A stretch of 64,000 bases of DNA from Pseudomonas allokribbensis. GTDB taxonomy: Bacteria; Pseudomonadota; Gammaproteobacteria; Pseudomonadales; Pseudomonadaceae. Position numbers and translations under genes: made by a program. How positions within the stretch are numbered: position 1 is the stretch's first letter; each line of letters starts with the position of its first letter. The stretch spans positions 186,001 through 250,000 of the forward strand of contig NZ_CP062252.1 in NCBI RefSeq assembly GCF_014863605.1, given 5' to 3'. Positions 9,329 to 17,028 of the stretch are shown piece by piece. The notes under the pieces were generated by a model, which saw only the letters and a list, made by a program, of their open reading frames with translations, was not told where the DNA came from and ran no database searches.

Positions 9329-9917
9329 TGTGCTGGCGCCGACCGCCAGCATCAGCCGTGCACAGCGTGAGGCCCGCAATGGCCATCGCGGCACGGCCGT
9401 GTTGCTGACCGGTTTGCCGGCGGCGGGCAAATCGACCCTGGCTCAGGCGCTGCATGCCGAACTCTTCGAGCGAGGTCTGCAAAGTGTGGTGCTCGACGGC
9501 GATGGTTTGCGCGTCGGGCTCAACCGCGATCTGGGATTCACCGATGCCGACCGACTGGAAAACATCCGTCGGGCCAGTGAACTGGCGGCGCTGCTGGTGG
9601 AGAACGGGCAGATCGTGATTCTGGCGATGATCGCGCCACTGGTGGAGTTGCGTGAAGTGTTCGCTCAACGCCTGGGCGATGACTATCGCGAAGTCTGGTG
9701 CAGCGCCGCGCTGGCGGTGTGCGAACAGCGCGATCCGAAAGGGCATTACGCCCGGGCGCGACGTGGAGAGCTGGCTGGGTTTACCGGCGTGTCGGCACCT
9801 TACGAGCCACCGGCCCAGGCGTCGCTGGTACTCGATACCGGAACACTGACGGTCGAGGCCTGCCTTGACCGCTTGCTGACCTGGCTCGGCGAATCCGCGG
9901 TGTTGCCCAGGACATGA
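9312..9917 (+). CDS. cysC: Adenylylsulfate (APS) kinase
   Basis: APS kinase phosphorylates adenosine 5'-phosphosulfate with ATP to make PAPS, the sulfuryl donor of sulfotransferases. The 201-residue protein has a Walker A motif GLPAAGKST (about 34-42), the substrate motif DGDGLRVGLNRDLGF and the RLENIRRASELAALL helix, all diagnostic of CysC, and it is the usual length of a stand-alone kinase. The chosen ATG overlaps the TolC-like gene by 17 bases; a GTG at 9330 is an alternative. Its last bases overlap the hydroxylase gene (ATGA). Placement between a TolC-like exporter and a sulfotransferase, rather than beside cysD/cysN, points to a dedicated PAPS supply for this locus. The function as APS kinase is secure; the dedicated role is inferred. 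Confidence 0.88.
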   Translation: MPPRSDVLAPTASISRAQREARNGHRGTAVLLTGLPAAGKSTLAQALHAELFERGLQSVVLDGDGLRVGLNRDLGFTDADRLENIRRASELAALLVENGQIVILAMIAPLVELREVFAQRLGDDYREVWCSAALAVCEQRDPKGHYARARRGELAGFTGVSAPYEPPAQASLVLDTGTLTVEACLDRLLTWLGESAVLPRT

Positions 9918-10699
9918 GCCGGCCGGCGTTCTCGCGGCTGCCGCTGGCGGTGGATCTGCCGTTGCTGTTGCAGGCGCTGGCGGCGATTGAAAACGATGCC
10001 TGGCGCGGGCATTTCAACACGGCCTATTTCGCGGGCGACTGGAGCGGCGTGGCGCTGATTTCCGCTGCCGATGCGCTGACTGAACTGTCCCCAGGAACCG
10101 CCGAACCTGTACAGCGTGTGCCTTGGCTGAAGGACCGCCGCTGGCAGCAGGCGTTGCGTGATCTGCCGCTGGATATCGTCAGTGCCCGGCTGCTGCGGCT
10201 GGGGCCGGGCGGGCAGATTCACGAGCATCGCGACTATGACCTCGAGGGGCCGGACGCGGATTTTCGACTGCATATTCCGCTGCTCAGCCCACCCGCCGTG
10301 GACTTCTGGCTCGACGGTCTGCGCATGCCGATGTCGGCGGGCGAGTGCTGGTTTCTCGACCTTGCGCGGCCGCATCGGGTCGATAATCGCGACAGTACGG
10401 CGCGCATTCATCTGGTACTCGATTGCCGTCCCGGCGTCTGGCTGGAGCAGATGATTGCCGAGGGTTTATCGAACACGCCGCAGCCTGATGCCGAAGACTC
10501 GGCGTTGCAGCGGTTTCATCGTCTGCTGGCCGTGGATCCTTCGTTGTCGGCGACCTTGCAGGCACTGCACGACCCCGAAGTGTTCATCAGCCAGACACTG
10601 GCATTGGCCGCCGAGCGCGGCTTGTCATTCTCCCGGGAAGAGCTGGAGGCGGCGATGCGCAAGGGGCGCCGGTCATGGAACGAACAATGGCGAGCCTGA
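9914..10699 (+). CDS. Aspartyl/asparaginyl beta-hydroxylase-like Fe(II)/2-oxoglutarate oxygenase
   Basis: The 261-residue protein has the core of the Asp_Arg_Hydrox fold at about residues 88-170: IHEHRDYD (H105, D107), RLHIPL (H120), AGECWFLDLARPHRV (H154) and ARIHLVLDC (R164, H166). H105 and H154 are the likely iron ligands and R164 a 2-oxoglutarate contact, by analogy with the family. Family members hydroxylate Asp/Asn side chains of proteins, proline, or lipid A acyl chains. The C-terminal 90 residues (QRFHRLLAVDPSLSATLQ onward) are helical and not part of the catalytic domain. The gene overlaps cysC by 4 bases and the next sulfotransferase by 25 bases, so the three are translated together. 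I infer a modification of the repeat protein, but a small-molecule or lipid substrate is possible. Confidence 0.8.
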   Translation: MSRPAFSRLPLAVDLPLLLQALAAIENDAWRGHFNTAYFAGDWSGVALISAADALTELSPGTAEPVQRVPWLKDRRWQQALRDLPLDIVSARLLRLGPGGQIHEHRDYDLEGPDADFRLHIPLLSPPAVDFWLDGLRMPMSAGECWFLDLARPHRVDNRDSTARIHLVLDCRPGVWLEQMIAEGLSNTPQPDAEDSALQRFHRLLAVDPSLSATLQALHDPEVFISQTLALAAERGLSFSREELEAAMRKGRRSWNEQWRA

Positions 10700-11661
10700 A
10701 TTTCGACGGCTGGCTACCGATTCGCATCTGGAAAGACGCCAGCCAATGGCAGGTGGACTGGTGCTGGTTTGGCGATACGCCGCTGCATCAGCCGTTTTTT
10801 CGCGATGCGGTGGAAGAAGCGCTGCGGCTGCCGTTCAATCAGGCGTTTCGCCGGCAAACACCCTTGTCGGCACTCACGGATTGGCAGGCGCTCAGTCCTG
10901 GCCTGGCGCCGAGCGCCTTCATCCTGCACGCCTCGCGTTGCGGATCGACGCTGATCAGCCAGATGCTCGCCCGACTCGACGATCACATCGTGATCTCGGA
11001 ACCGCCGCCCCTCGATGCCTTGCTGCGCAGTGATCTGCCGGCCGTCGAACGCCGTGCGGCCATCGCCGGGTTGCTCTCGGCCTACGGTCAGCGCCGGCGC
11101 GGTGTGGAGCAACGGCTGGTGATCAAGCTCGACGCCTGGAACATCGGTGAATGGCCTCTGCTTCACGAATGCTTCTCCGATACGCCTTGGTTGTTCGTCT
11201 ATCGCGATCCGCTGGAAATCGCCGTTTCGCATCTGCGTCGCCCGGGCATGCACATGGTGCCCGGCATGCTCGGCGAGTGCGTGCTGGACGACAACTTGCC
11301 ATTCGAAGGGCGTGAGGATTTCATCGCCCGGAGGCTGGGACGTCTGCTGGAGGCGGGGCGCTTGCACTGCACTGATTTCGGCGGGCTGACGGTCAATTAC
11401 AGCGAGTTGCCCGAGGCGATAACGGGACGTTTGGCGGGGTTTTTCAGGTTGAACGTCACGCAACGTGAACAGGCTCTGGCAGGCTCGGCACAACATGCGA
11501 AACAGCCGTCACAGGCGTTTGTCGCCGATGGCGAAAGCAAACGCCGTGAGGCTTCCACGCTGTTGCAGGCGCAAGTGGAACGTTGTGCGCGGGCGCCCTA
11601 CGAAGCGCTTGAACGCCTGCGCGCGTTCACGATTTCGCCGACAGATCCGCCATCCCCTTGA
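10675..11661 (+). CDS. PAPS-dependent sulfotransferase family protein
   Basis: The 328-residue protein contains both PAPS-binding signatures: the 5'-phosphosulfate loop [14 protein letters not shown] (about residues 85-98) and the 3'-phosphate loop [16 protein letters not shown] (about 175-190, with R177 and S185). The first segment is a long WPI-like N-terminal extension ([19 protein letters not shown]) seen in bacterial sulfotransferases paired with Asp/Asn hydroxylase-like proteins. ATG at 10675 overlaps the hydroxylase frame; ATG at 10687 is equally possible. It ends the locus and overlaps the 3' end of the convergent slipin gene by 35 bases. It differs in sequence from the partial sulfotransferase at the left edge, so the locus has two distinct enzymes. 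The acceptor is unknown. Confidence 0.87.
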   Translation: MERTMASLNFDGWLPIRIWKDASQWQVDWCWFGDTPLHQPFFRDAVEEALRLPFNQAFRRQTPLSALTDWQALSPGLAPSAFILHASRCGSTLISQMLARLDDHIVISEPPPLDALLRSDLPAVERRAAIAGLLSAYGQRRRGVEQRLVIKLDAWNIGEWPLLHECFSDTPWLFVYRDPLEIAVSHLRRPGMHMVPGMLGECVLDDNLPFEGREDFIARRLGRLLEAGRLHCTDFGGLTVNYSELPEAITGRLAGFFRLNVTQREQALAGSAQHAKQPSQAFVADGESKRREASTLLQAQVERCARAPYEALERLRAFTISPTDPPSP

Positions 11662-12391
11662 GCAATTCGATCGGCAACGGAAAGACGATGGTCGAGCTCT
11701 TGTCGCCGGCAATCGAACTCAGGGTCTGCATGTAACGCAACTGCATGGCGCCTGGCTGGCGCCCGAGCATTTCGGCGGCCTGCATGAGTTTTTCAGAGGC
11801 CTGCAATTCACCTTCGGCGTGGATCACCTTGGCTCGCCGTTCCCGTTCGGCTTCGGCCTGTTTGGCGATGGCGCGGACCATCGATTCGTTGAGGTCGACG
11901 TGTTTGATCTCGACATTGGCGACCTTGATACCCCAGGCGTCGGTCTGGGCGTCGAGCACTTGCTGGATGTCGATGTTCAGGCGTTCGCGTTCGGCCAGCA
12001 GTTCGTCCAGTTCATGTTTGCCGAGCACCGCACGCAGGGTGGTCTGGGCCAGTTGGCTGGTGGCCATGAGGAAGTCCTCGACCTGGATGATCGCTTTCTG
12101 TGGGTCGAGCACCCGGAAATACAGCACCGCGTTGACCTTGACCGAGACGTTGTCGCGGGTGATCACATCCTGCGGCGGCACGTCGAGAACAATGGTGCGC
12201 AGATCCACCCGGACCATTTGCTGCACCACCGGAATCAACAGGATCAGCCCCGGTCCCTTGACCTGCCAGAAGCGCCCGAGCTGGAACACCACGCCACGTT
12301 CGTATTCACGCAGGATGCGGAACGTCGAGCCGGCCAGGGCAATGAGCAACAGCAGCAGCGCGACAAAACCGATTTGCAGACCCATGATCAC
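11627..12391 (-). CDS. Slipin / stomatin-like SPFH (band 7) membrane protein
   Basis: This is a 254-residue SPFH-domain protein with an N-terminal membrane anchor ([19 protein letters not shown]), then the band 7 core [33 protein letters not shown] and a long charged helix ([23 protein letters not shown]) that oligomerises. Prokaryotic slipins form membrane microdomain scaffolds at the inner membrane. The start overlaps the stop of the upstream nfeD-like gene by 4 bases; nfeD-slipin pairing is a well-known conserved operon, probably one complex. No protease domain is visible here. Confidence 0.93.
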   Translation of the reverse strand: MIMGLQIGFVALLLLLIALAGSTFRILREYERGVVFQLGRFWQVKGPGLILLIPVVQQMVRVDLRTIVLDVPPQDVITRDNVSVKVNAVLYFRVLDPQKAIIQVEDFLMATSQLAQTTLRAVLGKHELDELLAERERLNIDIQQVLDAQTDAWGIKVANVEIKHVDLNESMVRAIAKQAEAERERRAKVIHAEGELQASEKLMQAAEMLGRQPGAMQLRYMQTLSSIAGDKSSTIVFPLPIELLKGMADLSAKS

Positions 12392-12918
12392 TCTCCGAGC
12401 GGTGCCGCGTCAGCCGCGGCCACTTGCAGCAACAAGCCCTTGCGTCCGACCACCCGCACCGGTTGCCCGGTGTGCAGCGGTGTGGCGCTCAAAACTTGCC
12501 AGCGTTCTCCCTGTAATTGCACCCAGCCGTTGCGAGCGTCCTGCGGCTGCACGACCGTCACGGCCGTTACGCTGCCAAGCAGGCCCGCGTCGCCGCTGAC
12601 CGGATGGCGCGGTCGAGTCTTCAAAGCGCGGATCAGTAGCGCAATCAGCAGCAGGGCGCTGACCAGCCCGAGGCCGATCATCATCGGCACCGGCAGTTCG
12701 GCGTTGCCCAGGATCAGCGCGCCGATCACGAACATGACGATGCCGCCCAGGCCGATCACGCCGTAGTTGGGCAGCGCGGCTTCGGCGATCAGGAACGCGA
12801 TGCCCAAGGTGATCAGCCACAGGCCGATGGGGTCGACAGCGTGCAGCGGGGTGTCCACAGCCAGGGCCGATCCGCTCAGCAGCATCAACAGGACAAACGC
12901 ACAGCGACGGGTGTTCAC
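12388..12918 (-). CDS. NfeD-like membrane protein
   Basis: The 176-residue protein starts with a signal peptide ([12 protein letters not shown]), followed by three to four hydrophobic segments and a C-terminal OB-fold-like NfeD domain ([32 protein letters not shown] and [13 protein letters not shown]). It is the short form that lacks the N-terminal ClpP-like protease domain. The GTG start is preceded by a strong ribosome site (GGAGGG at 12922-12927 on the minus strand). It forms an operon with the downstream slipin gene; NfeD is thought to assist slipin function in the membrane. Confidence 0.9.
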   Translation of the reverse strand: MNTRRCAFVLLMLLSGSALAVDTPLHAVDPIGLWLITLGIAFLIAEAALPNYGVIGLGGIVMFVIGALILGNAELPVPMMIGLGLVSALLLIALLIRALKTRPRHPVSGDAGLLGSVTAVTVVQPQDARNGWVQLQGERWQVLSATPLHTGQPVRVVGRKGLLLQVAAADAAPLGE

Positions 12919-13113
12919 GTGACCCTCCGGGAGAGTCAGGGGTTCTCTTTACAGTCTAGTTGAGCCTGGAGCTGGATGAATTTTGATCAAATTACCCGTG
13001 TCGCCAGTGGGCGGAATTCCCTTCACTCGCAGCGTGCCCGACTAGACTTTCAAGGACAGGAACAATGTTCATCACCGCCCGCCGCGCAGCGTCGGCGGGC
13101 ACCGAGGTGCATC

Positions 13114-13575
13114 ATGCGTATGGCAAGAAAAGTGCAAAGCAGCCTGACCCGGGCGCAATGCGAATATGACGTCCTCTCCCATCCGCACTCGAGCAGCAGC
13201 CTTGAAACGGCGCGGGTTTCGGGGATTCCGGCGGATAGAGTGGCCAAATCGGTGATCCTCGACGACCACCACGGGCATTACCTGATGGCCGTGCTGCCCG
13301 CCAGCCGCCATCTGGACCTGAGCAAGGTGCGCACCAGCGGCGAGTGGCAGATCACCCGCGAAAGCACCCTGGCGCACCTGTTCGACGACTGCGAACGCGG
13401 CGCGGTGCCGCCGCTGGGCGACTCCTACGGGCTGGACATGGTCATCGACCCGTTGGTGACCCGGCAAAAAGACATTTACCTGGAGGCCGGCAACCACAAC
13501 AACCTGCTGCACATGAGCATGCCCGAGTTCCTGAAAATGGTGCCGCATGCGCAGGTGCGGGAGTTGAGTCAGTAG
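13114..13575 (+). CDS. YbaK/EbsC-family aminoacyl-tRNA deacylase
   Basis: Proteins of this family hydrolyse mischarged aminoacyl-tRNA in trans. The 153-residue product matches the single-domain YbaK/ProX fold: the SSLETARVSGIPADRVAKSVIL segment with its catalytic Lys (in VAKSVI), LMAVLPASRHLDLSKVR, and GAVPPLGDSYGLDMVID. I chose ATG at 13114, with GAGGTG five bases upstream, over a longer frame that opens at 12976 and lacks a ribosome site and homology-like sequence. It stands alone, divergent from the nfeD-slipin operon. The amino-acid specificity cannot be told from sequence. Confidence 0.88.
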   Translation: MRMARKVQSSLTRAQCEYDVLSHPHSSSSLETARVSGIPADRVAKSVILDDHHGHYLMAVLPASRHLDLSKVRTSGEWQITRESTLAHLFDDCERGAVPPLGDSYGLDMVIDPLVTRQKDIYLEAGNHNNLLHMSMPEFLKMVPHAQVRELSQ

Positions 13576-13604
13576 GTTTTTGTTAGCGTCTGCGCCGACG
13601 CCAA

Positions 13605-13667
13605 TCGCGAGCAGGCCCGCTCCCACAGGTTCTGCAATGAATCTGTGGCAATGTGGCTTGCTCGCGA
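13605..13667. repeat. REP doublet (REPIN-like)
   Basis: Two inverted copies of a REP-type motif face each other: TCGCGAGCAGGCCCGCTCCC in the left arm and the complement TGTGGCTTGCTCGCGA in the right arm, with about 25 bases between. This kind of extragenic palindrome is abundant in fluorescent pseudomonads and is mobilised by RAYT transposases elsewhere in the genome. Confidence 0.8.
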
Positions 13668-13705
13668 AATGTTTGCATCCACTGAATCTTCGAAGGAGTA
13701 GAACA

Positions 13706-13951
13706 ATGGAAAATCCGACGCACAGCCTCCCATCCCTGTTCAAACAGCTCGGACTGCCCAACGACCCGGTCAGCATCGACCAGTTCATCGCCACCCATTC
13801 CCCGCTCAAACCTGAATTGCACCTGTGCGATGCGTTTTTCTGGACCAAGAGCCAGGCGGATTTTTTGCGGGACGAGATTCTCGATGATGCGGATTGGGCG
13901 GAGGTGGTGGATCAGTTGGATGTGATGTTGAGGAAGGGGCGGGCGGGGTAA
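13706..13951 (+). CDS. DUF2789 family small protein
   Basis: This is an 81-residue soluble protein (ENPTHSLPSLFKQLGLPND, then FWTKSQADFLRDEILDDADW and EVVDQLDVMLR). The THSLPSLFKQLGL start and the ADWAEVVDQLD end are characteristic of the DUF2789 family of pseudomonads and relatives, whose function is unknown. The ATG has a clear GAAGGAG site 9 bases upstream, which excludes the longer frame that begins at 13580. It lies downstream of the REP doublet and has no obvious operon partner. Confidence 0.85.
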   Translation: MENPTHSLPSLFKQLGLPNDPVSIDQFIATHSPLKPELHLCDAFFWTKSQADFLRDEILDDADWAEVVDQLDVMLRKGRAG

Positions 13952-13960
13952 TCATCGAAC

Positions 13961-14161
13961 CTATTCCTTGGTAGTCATAGCTCTCAGGGAAGAGAACTTC
14001 GCTTCAACTTCAAGATTGGATAAACCAATTCCGGAGGCCATTGATTCACGGGCGATGCTGACTTTTTGCTCTAAAAATGCCGCGTACGCAGATGAGTCGG
14101 GCAGACGTTCAATCGGATGTTGTTCGGAGTTCGGGTTCTCGGTCGTGAATTTCATCGTCAT
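13961..14161 (-). CDS. Small hypothetical protein, antitoxin-like
   Basis: The 66-residue product (TMKFTTENPNSEQHPIERL onward, then SAYAAFLEQKVSIARESMA and VEAKFSSLRAMTTKE) resembles in layout the short stability-determinant/antitoxin proteins in which a helix with a YAAFLEQKV-like motif is followed by EVEAxFxxLRA. The most plausible starts are two ATG codons at 14161 and 14155, with GAGAG upstream; a longer frame to 14200 is possible. No toxin gene is adjacent: the neighbours are the convergent DUF2789 gene and the divergent MarR promoter. Base composition is lower in GC than around it. It could be an orphan antitoxin or a remnant. Function is not established. Confidence 0.5.
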   Translation of the reverse strand: MTMKFTTENPNSEQHPIERLPDSSAYAAFLEQKVSIARESMASGIGLSNLEVEAKFSSLRAMTTKE

Positions 14162-14241
14162 GGTCAGTGCTCTCAGGTGTCGGTGTCGGCGCAGTTTCAA
14201 CGAGGGGCATTTCTTGTGCTCAAAGCAATTTGTTTCAAAAC

Positions 14242-14289
14242 TTGACTGAATTTCCCCTCCAATGCCATATTGATAGTTAGCAAACTAAC
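14242..14289 (+). promoter_or_regulatory. Promoter and likely MarR operator of the efflux operon
   Basis: A sigma-70-type promoter is visible: TTGACT at 14242-14247, an 18-base spacer and CATATT at 14266-14271. Immediately after the -10, at 14276-14289, lies the inverted repeat GTTAG-CAAA-CTAAC, placed over the expected transcription start. This is where an autorepressing MarR protein would bind. The repeat is seen directly; the assignment to the adjacent regulator is inference. Confidence 0.6.
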
Positions 14290-14306
14290 AGTGTGTGCAT
14301 TCCCTC

Positions 14307-14762
14307 GTGCCGAATACCCTCGACGCCCTCCAGATGAACATCAGCAGCGCCATGGTGGTGGCCGCCAGGCATTGGCGGAAGATCTGCCAGACCACGCTGG
14401 TCAACTATGGAATTTCCGAAGCCTGCGCCGTCCCGCTCTTGATGATCGGGCGTCTGGGGGAGCGCGTGCATCAGGTGCAGGTGGCGCAGGCGGCGGGGAT
14501 CGAGAGTCCTTCGCTGGTGCGGCTGCTCGATCAGTTGTGTCACGCCGGCTACGTCTGCCGCACTGAAGACCCGCAGGATCGCCGGGCCAAATGCCTGAGC
14601 CTGACCGACACCGGTCGCGAGCTGGTGCAAGCGGTGGAAGTCGAGCTGGTGCGTCTGCGCAATGAGGTGCTCGAAGGCATCGACCGGAGTGATCTGGAGG
14701 CTACGCTTCGTGTACTGAGAGCTTTTGAGGCGGCCAGTCCGCCAGCGGTGATCTATCCGTGA
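14307..14762 (+). CDS. MarR family transcriptional regulator
   Basis: The product of about 151 residues is a winged-helix MarR protein: VVAARHWRKICQTTLVNYGIS (dimerisation helix), VHQVQVAQAAGIESPSLVRL with the recognition helix, and the wing CRTEDPQDRRAKCLSLTD with its typical D-x-R-D motif. Starts are uncertain: GTG at 14307 gives the length usual for the family, GTG at 14295 is slightly longer, and ATG at 14334 shorter; none has a good ribosome site, so translation may be nearly leaderless. Its stop overlaps the GTG of the FUSC gene, so it is the first gene of the efflux operon. It most likely represses the operon and releases it on binding an aromatic compound. Confidence 0.88.
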   Translation: MPNTLDALQMNISSAMVVAARHWRKICQTTLVNYGISEACAVPLLMIGRLGERVHQVQVAQAAGIESPSLVRLLDQLCHAGYVCRTEDPQDRRAKCLSLTDTGRELVQAVEVELVRLRNEVLEGIDRSDLEATLRVLRAFEAASPPAVIYP

Positions 14763-16822
14763 ACGGCTTCTTTTCCGGCATTCCTCCGGCCCGGGACTGG
14801 TTCTACGGGATCCGTACGTTTGCAGCCTCGATGATCGCGTTGTACATCGCCTTGCTGATGCAGATGCCGCGTCCTTACTGGGCGATGGCCACGGTGTACA
14901 TCGTTTCCAGCCCGTTCCTCGGGCCGACCAGTTCCAAGGCGTTGTACCGGGCGATCGGGACCTTTCTCGGCGCTGCGGCGGCGGTGCTGTTCGTGCCGAT
15001 GTTCGTCCAGAGCCCGTATGTGCTGGTGGTGGTCATCGCGTTGTGGACCGGGATTCTGCTGTTCCTGTCGCTGCACCTGCGCACCGCCAACAACTACGCG
15101 CTGATGCTCGCGGGCTACACCTTGCCGCTGATCGCCTTGCCGACGGTGGATAACCCGCTGGCGGTCTGGGATGTGGCTGAGGCGCGTACCGAAGAGATCT
15201 TCCTTGGCATCGCGGTGGCGGCGGTGGTCGGCGCGATGTTTTGGCCACGACGCCTGGCGCCTGTGTTCAACGATGCGGTGGGCAAGTGGTTCGCCGATGC
15301 GACGACCTACAGCCTGAAATTCCTTAGCCGCGACGTGCAGCCCGAAGAAGTCACCGCCCTGCGCATGGCCATGGTCGGCAGTTTCAACAGCCTGGAATTG
15401 ATGATCGGCCAGTTGCCGCACGAAGGCGCGCGGCCGCAGACGGTGCGTAACACCAAGGAACTGCGCGGGCGGATGATCCACCTGCTGCCGGTGATCGACG
15501 CCCTGGAAGACTCGCTTTACGCCCTCGAACGGCGCACGCCGGAACTGGTGGAAAAATTCGCGCCGCTGCTCGCTGCCACCCGCGAATGGCTCGGCCACAA
15601 AGATGCCGATCTCGACCGCTGGCAAGCCCTGCGCGATCAGCTCGAAGCCCTGCAACCCAGCGCCGAAGCCCTCGAAGATCGCAAACAGTTGCTGTTTTCC
15701 AACGCGCTGTACCGCCTCGGCGAATTCATCGATCTGTGGCAGGACTGCCGCAGTCTGCAGGACGCGATCCTGTGTGAACGCCAGGACAGCTGGCGCGCGG
15801 TCTATCGTCACTGGCGCCTTGGTCGCCTGACGCCGTTTCTCGACCGTGGGCTGATGCTGTATTCGGTGGCCTCGACCATTCTGGCAATCATCGTCGCCTC
15901 GACACTGTGGATTCTGCTGGGCTGGACCGACGGCGGCAGCGCGGTGATTCTGGCAGCGGTGTCGTGCAGTTTCTTTGCCTCGATGGACGACCCGGCGCCG
16001 CAGATTTACCGGTTCTTTTTCTGGACCGGGATGTCGGTGCTGTTCGCCAGTCTGTACCTGTTTCTGGTGCTGCCGAACCTGCATGACTTCCCGATGCTGG
16101 TGCTGGCGTTTGCCATCCCGTTCATCTGCGTCGGCACCCTGACGGTTCAGCCACGGTTCTACCTCGGCATGCTGCTGACGCTGGTGAACACCTCGTCGTT
16201 CATCAGTATCTCGGGCGCTTACGATGCGGACTTCTTCGCCTTCGTGAACTCCAACCTGGCGGGCCCGATGGGGTTGTTGTTTGCGTTTATCTGGACGCTG
16301 ATCGCCCGGCCGTTCGGCGCCGAGCTCGCCGCCAAGCGCCTGACCCGTTTCAGCTGGAAAGACATCGTCAGCATGACCGAGCCGGCGAACCTCGCCGAGC
16401 ACCGGCAATTGGGCGTGCAACTGCTCGACCGCCTGATGCAGCACTTGCCGCGTCTGGCGCTGACCGGCCAGGACACCGGCATCGCCATGCGCGAAGTGCG
16501 CGTGGGTCTGAACCTGCTCGATCTGCTGGCCTACACCCCGCGCGTGACCGGCGTGCCGAACGCGTTGTTGCAGCAAGTGGTGGCCGAGGTCGGCGATTAC
16601 TTCCGGGCCTGTCTCAAGGCCGGTGAACGCTTGCCGGCTCCGAGCCCGTTGCTGATGACCATGGACCGCACTCGCCGCGCGCTCAACGGCCACGGCGACG
16701 AAGAAACCCGACTACACCTGTTGCACGCTTTGAGCGGTTTGCGTCTGGCGCTGTTGCCCGGCGTCGAATTCGTTTCCAGCGCCGAGCCCGAAGAACCGCT
16801 GCCCGAAGGAGCGCCCCTATGA
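14759..16822 (+). CDS. FUSC family inner-membrane efflux protein (AaeB/fusaric-acid-resistance-like)
   Basis: The 687-residue protein has the two-part FUSC layout: about six N-terminal membrane segments (from IRTFAASMIALYIALLMQM), a cytosolic helical domain (about 180-370, for example LRGRMIHLLPVIDALEDSLY), a second membrane block (for example VASTILAIIVASTLWILLGW) and a C-terminal cytosolic domain. Family members export aromatic carboxylic acids such as p-hydroxybenzoate or fusaric acid with an HlyD adaptor. Start is GTG, overlapping the marR stop by 3 bases; the end overlaps the DUF1656 gene by 4. Substrate is unknown. Confidence 0.92.
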   Translation: MNGFFSGIPPARDWFYGIRTFAASMIALYIALLMQMPRPYWAMATVYIVSSPFLGPTSSKALYRAIGTFLGAAAAVLFVPMFVQSPYVLVVVIALWTGILLFLSLHLRTANNYALMLAGYTLPLIALPTVDNPLAVWDVAEARTEEIFLGIAVAAVVGAMFWPRRLAPVFNDAVGKWFADATTYSLKFLSRDVQPEEVTALRMAMVGSFNSLELMIGQLPHEGARPQTVRNTKELRGRMIHLLPVIDALEDSLYALERRTPELVEKFAPLLAATREWLGHKDADLDRWQALRDQLEALQPSAEALEDRKQLLFSNALYRLGEFIDLWQDCRSLQDAILCERQDSWRAVYRHWRLGRLTPFLDRGLMLYSVASTILAIIVASTLWILLGWTDGGSAVILAAVSCSFFASMDDPAPQIYRFFFWTGMSVLFASLYLFLVLPNLHDFPMLVLAFAIPFICVGTLTVQPRFYLGMLLTLVNTSSFISISGAYDADFFAFVNSNLAGPMGLLFAFIWTLIARPFGAELAAKRLTRFSWKDIVSMTEPANLAEHRQLGVQLLDRLMQHLPRLALTGQDTGIAMREVRVGLNLLDLLAYTPRVTGVPNALLQQVVAEVGDYFRACLKAGERLPAPSPLLMTMDRTRRALNGHGDEETRLHLLHALSGLRLALLPGVEFVSSAEPEEPLPEGAPL

Positions 16823-17028
16823 TCGGTGACCTGGACATCAGCGGCATTTTCCTGCCGACCCTGCTGGTGCTGATGGGCATCACGTATGTGCTGTTTGTGC
16901 TGGTACATGGCGTGCTTACACGCCTGCATTTCTACCGTCTGGTCTGGCACCGGGCATTGTTCAACGTGGCTCTCTACGCCGTGATGCTGTACGGCGTGGA
17001 CTCACTCAGTCGATACCTGATGACATGA
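16819..17028 (+). CDS. DUF1656 small membrane protein (AaeX-like)
   Basis: The 69-residue protein has two hydrophobic segments (FLPTLLVLMGITYVLFVLV and ALFNVALYAVMLYGVDSL) and the short DLDISGIFLP start typical of DUF1656. It is always found with FUSC and HlyD genes in aae-type efflux operons; its role is unknown, possibly assembly of the inner-membrane pump. It overlaps both neighbours by 4 bases, which indicates coupled translation. Confidence 0.9.
   Translation: MIGDLDISGIFLPTLLVLMGITYVLFVLVHGVLTRLHFYRLVWHRALFNVALYAVMLYGVDSLSRYLMT

Noticed and set aside
14753..16693. 646-codon minus-strand frame opposite the FUSC gene
   Set aside because: Its translation is low-complexity His/Arg/Gln-rich sequence typical of a shadow frame, while the plus strand encodes a complete FUSC protein fixed in an operon by overlaps on both sides.
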